Shown in pieces: positions 23,670-24,689 of a stretch of DNA of 24,689 nucleotides. Every line of letters starts with the position of its first letter. Position 1 is the stretch's first letter. Origin of the DNA: Chloroflexota bacterium (GTDB taxonomy: Bacteria; Chloroflexota; Anaerolineae; DTPP01); the NCBI GenBank assembly GCA_012514615.1, contig JAAYZY010000122.1, forward strand, positions 1 through 24,689. Reading direction: 5' to 3'. The notes beneath the pieces were generated by a model. It searched no databases, had not been told where the DNA came from, and saw only the letters and a list, made by a program, of their open reading frames with translations. Both the position numbers and the translations under genes were made by a program.

Positions 23670-23695
23670 ATTGTGATAGGATCTTTCGTCACAAT
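23670..23695. promoter_or_regulatory. Inverted repeat ATTGTGA-N12-TCACAAT, candidate operator
   Basis: The 7-bp arms at 23670-23676 and 23689-23695 are perfect. The site ends one base before the -35 of the rarA promoter and lies about 50 bp upstream of the -35 of the divergent SGNH promoter, where a regulator could act on either. The half-sites look like those of CRP/FNR-family regulators, but the spacer is 12 rather than 6 bp. Confidence 0.5.
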
Positions 23696-23696
23696 C

Positions 23697-23725
23697 TTGA
23701 CCTCCGGCTTCCCGTGGGGTACAAT
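23697..23725 (+). promoter_or_regulatory. Promoter of rarA, probably leaderless
   Basis: TTGACC at 23697-23702 and TACAAT at 23720-23725 are 17 bp apart, each with one mismatch to consensus. Seven bases after the -10 is 23732, the A of the rarA start codon. The intervening GGCCCC is not a ribosome binding site. Confidence 0.75.
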
Positions 23726-23731
23726 GGCCCC

Positions 23732-24689
23732 ATGACGCTGTTCGAGCACGCGCGCAGGGAACGGATGAAGACGGAGGCCCCGCTGGCGGCGCGCCTGCGC
23801 CCCCGGAGCCTCGACGACCTGGTCGGCCAGGAAGAGATCGTTGGGCCAGGCCGTCTGTTGCGGCGCGCCATCGAAGCCGATCGCCTCTTCTCCAGCATCA
23901 TCCTGTGGGGGCCGCCGGGCACCGGCAAGACCAGCCTGGCCATGGTCATCGCCCAGCGCACCAAGGCCCACTTCGAGGTGCTCAGCGCCGTGCTGGCCGG
24001 CGTGGCCGATATCCGCCGCGTGGTGAAGGAGGCCCAAGAGCGCATGGGCCTCTACGGCCAGCGCACTATCCTCTTGGTGGACGAAATCCACCGCTTCAAC
24101 AAGGCCCAGCAGGACGCCCTCCTGCCCCACGTGGAAGACGGCACCATCGTTCTCATCGGGGCCACCACCGAGAACCCCCATTTCGAGGTCATCGGCCCGC
24201 TGCTCTCCCGCTCGCGGGTGTTTCAGCTCAAGCCGCTGAGCGAAGAGGCAACCCTCACCCTGCTGCGCCGCGCCCTGACCGACCCGGTGCACGGCTACGG
24301 CCGTCGGGCCATCACCGCCGACGAAGAGGCCCTGGCCCACCTGGCCCACATGGCCGGAGGCGACGCCCGCACCGCCCTGAACGCCCTGGAGCTGGCGGTG
24401 GAGTCTACTCCGCCGGACGAAGAAGGCGCCGTGCGCCTGACGCTGGAGACGGCGCAAGACTCCGTCCAGCGGCGGGTGATCCGCTACGACCGGGCCAGCG
24501 ACGAGCATTACGACACCATCTCGGCCTTCATCAAGTCGGTGCGCGGCAGCGATCCCGATGCCGCGCTCTACTGGATGGCCAAGATGATCTACGCCGGCGA
24601 AGACCCCCGTTTCATCATGCGCCGCCTGCTGATCTTGGCCGCCGAGGACATCGGCCTGGCCGACCCCATGGGGGTGGTGGTGGCGGCGG
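23732..24689 (+). CDS. rarA: Replication-associated recombination protein A (AAA+ ATPase), 3' end missing
   Basis: At least 319 residues are present and the frame is open to the window edge; the family is usually about 430-450 long. The start [20 protein letters not shown] fits the typical RarA start. Walker A is GPPGTGKT (60-67), Walker B LLVDE (114-118), sensor 1 GATTENP (143-149), arginine fingers are in LLSRSR (158-162), and a GGDARTALN sensor-2 region follows. The later [26 protein letters not shown] is the conserved RarA/MgsA tetramer region. The protein acts at stalled replication forks and unwinds DNA ends. An internal ATG 33 bases downstream has AGGGA before it, but family alignment supports 23732. 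The predicted transcript starts at that ATG. Confidence 0.95.
   Translation, partial: MTLFEHARRERMKTEAPLAARLRPRSLDDLVGQEEIVGPGRLLRRAIEADRLFSSIILWGPPGTGKTSLAMVIAQRTKAHFEVLSAVLAGVADIRRVVKEAQERMGLYGQRTILLVDEIHRFNKAQQDALLPHVEDGTIVLIGATTENPHFEVIGPLLSRSRVFQLKPLSEEATLTLLRRALTDPVHGYGRRAITADEEALAHLAHMAGGDARTALNALELAVESTPPDEEGAVRLTLETAQDSVQRRVIRYDRASDEHYDTISAFIKSVRGSDPDAALYWMAKMIYAGEDPRFIMRRLLILAAEDIGLADPMGVVVAA

Noticed and set aside
23670..23695. Classical CRP site
   Set aside because: The TGTGA and TCACA half-sites are 12 bp apart rather than 6, so a standard CRP dimer would not fit.
23585..24508. In-frame minus-strand extension upstream of the SGNH hydrolase, running opposite rarA
   Set aside because: The lipoprotein signal begins at 23584 and a promoter lies right before it; the extension is antisense to the clearly coding rarA.

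Overview
This is a GC-rich bacterial chromosome segment, most likely from the phylum Chloroflexota (an Anaerolineae- or Caldilineae-like lineage). That placement is an inference from several traits seen together: Thr/Pro-rich 'TPT/TAT' linkers in secreted proteins, lipoprotein signal peptides, two LysM proteins, a DUF4013 membrane protein beside a glycosyltransferase, a long-form PstS, and secreted proteases ending in a short hydrophobic 'PL' tail. No rRNA, tRNA, CRISPR array, transposon or phage gene was seen. Promoters are clear, with several near-consensus -35/-10 pairs spaced 16-17 bp.

Left part (1-7250), cell envelope. A possible divergent gene start lies at the left edge. A small Cys-rich lipoprotein and a multi-pass membrane protein (both of unknown function) follow, and a perfect 28-bp palindrome separates them from a leftward pair, a family 2 glycosyltransferase and a DUF4013 protein. 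Then come a rightward membrane-anchored triple-LysM protein and a leftward pair: a secreted L,D-transpeptidase with four LysM repeats, and a ketopantoate-reductase-family protein. The transpeptidase has a textbook promoter (TTGACA-17-TATAAT) and a leader of about 184 nt.

Centre (7190-15340), the phosphate regulon. phoB and phoR are followed by a terminator-like hairpin. Next comes a four-unit, 11-bp-period Pho box, then pstS, a strong intercistronic hairpin, pstC-pstA-pstB, an ArsC-type arsenate reductase overlapping pstB, and phoU. PhoR senses phosphate limitation and PhoB should bind the repeats to switch on uptake. Pst imports phosphate (and, as a rule, some arsenate), ArsC handles the arsenate, and PhoU provides negative feedback.

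Right-centre (15370-20870), two large secreted peptidases facing each other: a subtilisin-like S8 protease just behind phoU and a papain-like C1 protease with two beta-sandwich modules. Their stop codons share one CTAG.

Right end (20900-24689). A leftward three-gene set encodes an SGNH-hydrolase lipoprotein, a QueG-like iron-sulfur protein and a zinc alcohol dehydrogenase. Divergent from it is rarA, cut by the window edge. Both divergent promoters place +1 at about the A of the start codon, so both mRNAs look leaderless. The most interesting items are the Pho box, the arsenate reductase inside the pst operon, the pstS-pstC hairpin, the divergent leaderless pair with an inverted repeat between them, and the shared C-terminal tail of the two proteases.
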